62,034 nucleotides of DNA from Bacteroidales bacterium (GTDB taxonomy: Bacteria; Bacteroidota; Bacteroidia; Bacteroidales; P3), in contig JAILAT010000017.1 in assembly GCA_024681475.1 (NCBI GenBank), forward strand, positions 1-62,034, in the 5' to 3' direction. Below, piece after piece: positions 59,734 to 62,034 of the stretch. The position numbers were made by a program, and so were the translations under genes. The notes under the pieces are model-generated. The model was not told the DNA's origin. It saw only the letters and a program-made list of their open reading frames with translations, and searched no databases. Numbering within the stretch: the stretch's first letter is position 1; each line of letters opens with the position of its first letter.

Positions 59734-59770
59734 AATACTCTGAGCACTTTGAATGCTCAGAGTATTTTTT
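59734..59770 (+). terminator. Intrinsic terminator of the efflux operon
   Basis: AATACTCTGAGCA (59734-59746) and TGCTCAGAGTATT (59754-59766) form a perfect 13-bp stem with a 7-base loop, with six T at 59765-59770. It lies about 90 bases after the last gene. Confidence 0.92.
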
Positions 59771-59829
59771 GATTATTGTCCTGTTCGACGAGCCGAACAG
59801 AAGCATGACGCTCAAGGCACTGAAAATAA

Positions 59830-59861
59830 AGCGCAGAGACTTCCTGAGAAATCTCTGCGCT
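59830..59861 (-). terminator. Intrinsic terminator of gcvT
   Basis: AGCGCAGAGA (59830-59839) and TCTCTGCGCT (59852-59861) form a perfect 10-bp stem. Read on the minus strand it lies 25 bases after the gcvT stop and is followed by TTATTTTC. Confidence 0.8.
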
Positions 59862-59886
59862 ATTATTGGAGAGTGCCGTTTGGCGA

Positions 59887-60996
59887 TTAGCCCTCGTAGA
59901 AAGGCATCTTCACGGTGACGGCTTTCGTCAGCTTCTCGCGAATCTTTATGTAGATCTCGGTGCCCACCTTGGCGTATTCGGCCTTGATGAGGGCGGTGCC
60001 GATGTTCTTGCCGGTGCTGGGGCTGGGCGAGCCGCTGCGCACCTCGCCGATCTTGTTGCCCTGAGCGTCGCACACCTCGTAGCCGTTACGGGCGATGCCG
60101 CGGTCGACCATCTCGAAGCCGGCCACTTTGCGTTTGAAACCAGCAGCCTTCTGAGCCAGGAGGAGCTCCTTGTTGATGAAGTTGTTGTTCTCAGCTTTCA
60201 GCTTGACGATGAAGGCCAGAGGAGCCTCGAGGGGGCTGACGGTGTCGTCCATCTCGTGGCCGTAGAGGGCGAAGCCCTTCTCCAGGCGCAGGGTGTCGCG
60301 GCAGCCAAGACCGGCAGGCATGATGTTGAACTCCTTGCCAGCCTCAAAGACGGCGTTCCACACCTCGATGGCTTTCTCCTTGGGGATGTATATTTCGCAT
60401 CCGCCAGCGCCGGTGTAGCCGGTGGTGGAGAGGATGATGTTGTCGATACCGGCGAAGGTGAGGATCTTGAAGGTGTAGTACTCCATATCCACGATGTTCT
60501 CGCTGGTCAGCTTCTGCATGGCCTTGAGGGCGTTGGGACCCTGCACGGCGAGCTGAGCCCACTGCTCGCTCTCGTTGACGAAGTCCTTGCCGAGCTCCAT
60601 ACCCATCTTGTCGGCAATCTGGCTCATCCAGTTCCAGTCCTTGTCGATGTTGGCGGCGTTGGGCACCATGAAGTACTCGTCGTCATGGACGCGGTAGACG
60701 AGCATGTCGTCCACGACGCCACCCTGACCGTTGGGGAGGCAGGTGTACTGCACCTTGCCGTCGAAGAGGTCCTCGATGTTGTTGGTGGTGACATACTGCA
60801 TGAAGTGCTTGGCGATGGGGCCTTTGGCACGGAATTCACCCATGTGGCTCACGTCGAACACGCCCACGTTGTTGCGCACGTTGTTGTGCTCCTCAATGAG
60901 GGTGGTGTACTGGATGGGCATGTTGTAGCCTGCGAATTCGGCCATCTTTGCACCAAGTTTGATGTGCAAGTCGGTGTACGGTGTGGTTTTCATCAT
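59887..60996 (-). CDS. gcvT: Aminomethyltransferase (glycine cleavage T protein)
   Basis: GcvT releases ammonia and passes the methylene group from aminomethyl-lipoyl GcvH to tetrahydrofolate. The 369-residue protein has the folate-binding GcvT fold with MAEFAGYNMPIQYTTLIEEH, GVFDVSHMGEF, TGYTGAGGCEIY and the C-terminal domain KVAGFEMVDRGIARNGYEV. The catalytic Asp is in DVSHMG. gcvH and gcvP are not adjacent. A second ATG at 60993 is an equal start choice. Confidence 0.95.
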   Translation of the reverse strand: MMKTTPYTDLHIKLGAKMAEFAGYNMPIQYTTLIEEHNNVRNNVGVFDVSHMGEFRAKGPIAKHFMQYVTTNNIEDLFDGKVQYTCLPNGQGGVVDDMLVYRVHDDEYFMVPNAANIDKDWNWMSQIADKMGMELGKDFVNESEQWAQLAVQGPNALKAMQKLTSENIVDMEYYTFKILTFAGIDNIILSTTGYTGAGGCEIYIPKEKAIEVWNAVFEAGKEFNIMPAGLGCRDTLRLEKGFALYGHEMDDTVSPLEAPLAFIVKLKAENNNFINKELLLAQKAAGFKRKVAGFEMVDRGIARNGYEVCDAQGNKIGEVRSGSPSPSTGKNIGTALIKAEYAKVGTEIYIKIREKLTKAVTVKMPFYEG

Positions 60997-61270
60997 GTTA
61001 CGTATTTGTTATTATATAAAATTCTGTTTTTGATAACGACAGAGGTGCAGCTTTATTGTGTGGCATTGAATAAAAAAGTTGTCAGAAGCATAACGTAGGG
61101 CCGTAGTCACACCGTATCCCCTCCGACTGTTCACCGGTTGTTCTACCATTGTTTAACGGTTTAAACCGGAGAACAACCGGTAAACAACCGTAGAAGATAC
61201 GGAGAGAGGACGAGGAGGAGCCGGAGAGGAGTCCCTCTCAAAGGCTTTCATTCAAACAAAACGGTTATTT
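60997..61270. repeat. Non-coding gap with a nested inverted repeat
   Basis: ACCGGTTGTTCT (61133-61144) and AGAACAACCGGT (61170-61181) form a perfect 12-bp inverted repeat around the palindrome CGGTTTAAACCG (61157-61168). Outside them CCGTATC (61112-61118) and GATACGG (61196-61202) also pair. It lies between the end of the GT9 gene and the start of gcvT. No promoter matching the consensus was found for gcvT here. Confidence 0.65.
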
Positions 61271-62034
61271 TTAGAGCGACTGCCCGGACAGCAGGGCCTC
61301 AATCTTCGCCACCACCTGCTCGGGTGCGATGGCCTTCATGCAGCGGTAGTCGCCATATCGGCAAGGCTTGTTGCCGTAGGCGGAACAAGGCTGACACTTG
61401 AGGTTGGCACAAAGTGCGTTGGCAGGGTTCTGGCCGTAGCCGTAGAAGCCGAAGTCGGGATGCGTAGCACCCCAGATGCTCACCACCGGCGTACCCACGG
61501 CACTGGCAAAGTGCATGTTGGCGCTGTCCATGCTCACCATAACGGAAAGCCCACGGATAATCTCCATCTCCTCAGCGAACGGCAGCCGTCCGGCTACAGA
61601 GGAGACACCCGTATAATGCCGCGCCCATTTCTCGAGCACGGGAGCCTCGTCCTTACTGCCGAAGAGCACCACCTCATGCCCACACTCGCTGAGCATGCGC
61701 ACCAATTCCTCGGTACGCTCCAGCGGCCATATTTTGCCCTCATGCTGCGAAAAAGGCGCCACACCGATAATTGCGCGATTGCGTGATTGCGTGATTGTGT
61801 TAGTATCTGGCGCGTCAGCACTTACGCATTTACACATTAACGCATTAACGCATTTCAAGCCTGTCCTGCGGAAGACATCATCATAGCGCTGCCACTGCGG
61901 CTTGCGCGGCGTTTTGCACCAATGGTGCAGGAACAACCAACGTGACACCTTGCCCTTGTGCAGGGCAAAAATGCGGAAATGGGGATTGAACAGATGACGC
62001 AGACGCAAGGTAATGATGGCGAAACCCACTCGGT
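61271..62034 (-). CDS. Family 9 glycosyltransferase (LPS heptosyltransferase-like), C-terminal part
   Basis: The gene runs off the right edge, and the visible 254 codons cover the second half of a GT9 enzyme. The nucleotide-sugar part is clear: GVAPFSQHEGKIWP, EVVLFGSKDE, MDSANMHFASAVGTPVVSIWGATHP and a Cys-rich tail (CANLKCQPC, CRYGDYRCM) seen in ADP-heptose:LPS heptosyltransferases of Bacteroidetes. It acts at the inner membrane in lipid A core assembly. An in-frame block of short repeats (61769-61856) widens the linker before the catalytic part. Confidence 0.85.
   Translation of the reverse strand, partial: RVGFAIITLRLRHLFNPHFRIFALHKGKVSRWLFLHHWCKTPRKPQWQRYDDVFRRTGLKCVNALMCKCVSADAPDTNTITQSRNRAIIGVAPFSQHEGKIWPLERTEELVRMLSECGHEVVLFGSKDEAPVLEKWARHYTGVSSVAGRLPFAEEMEIIRGLSVMVSMDSANMHFASAVGTPVVSIWGATHPDFGFYGYGQNPANALCANLKCQPCSAYGNKPCRYGDYRCMKAIAPEQVVAKIEALLSGQSL

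Overview
The window looks like chromosome from a member of the order Bacteroidales (phylum Bacteroidota). The evidence is the short primary sigma factor (286 aa, no region 1.1), many promoters of the form TTTG or TTG, about 19-21 bases, then TAnnTTTG, a type IX secretion C-terminal tail, a PG0541-type protein in an efflux operon, a 29-residue AURKAIP1/COX24 ribosomal protein, and starts without Shine-Dalgarno sequences. I cannot place it below order. No prophage, insertion sequence or CRISPR array is visible. One tRNA gene (Arg, anticodon CCG) is present.

Layout. 1-7.3 kb: a cut-off zinc-ribbon gene and an M16 peptidase (minus strand), a lamin-tail surface protein and MgtC (plus), then pyrB-pyrI and a small membrane protein (minus), with a striking pyrBI leader. 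7.5-13.3 kb: two outer-membrane barrels, a Gate-domain transporter, purE, a P-loop kinase/dCMP deaminase fusion and a DUF3298 lipoprotein. 13.4-24.5 kb: rpoD (minus), then ffh, folD, a GT2 glycosyltransferase, a GT-C/TPR membrane protein, an acyltransferase and purL, closed by a strong terminator. 24.5-32.6 kb: an orphan histidine kinase (minus), pyrG, mtnN-luxS (AI-2 and SAH recycling), a type IX cargo protein, tRNA-Arg, a CPBP protease, HU and the small COX24-type protein. 32.7-36.4 kb: RNase G, a GH25 muramidase followed by a scrap of a type IX tail, a lipoprotein with DnaJ-type zinc motifs, and about 600 bp of repeat-rich non-coding DNA. 36.4-39.5 kb: kamD, kamE and atoA, a partial lysine-fermentation cluster. 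39.6-46.6 kb: an outer-membrane protein, a GH2 protein that has lost both catalytic glutamates, a lipoprotein and a WD40 membrane protein. 46.7-52 kb: trigger factor, an outer-membrane protein, split chromate transporter, TerC and YajC. 52.1-59.7 kb: a TolC-MFP-TPR-RND-PG0541 efflux operon. 59.9 kb to the end: gcvT and a cut-off GT9 heptosyltransferase.

The most notable observation is the pyrBI leader (about 7187-7345, minus strand). It has a promoter, a leader reading frame, a pause-type hairpin, a run of eight U, and an intrinsic terminator with a second U run, all before pyrB. This is the architecture of enterobacterial UTP-sensitive attenuation, here in a Bacteroidales background. Other points worth checking are the apparently dead GH2 enzyme in an envelope operon, the kinase/deaminase fusion, the GH25 start codon buried in a terminator hairpin, and the unexplained leader in front of ffh.
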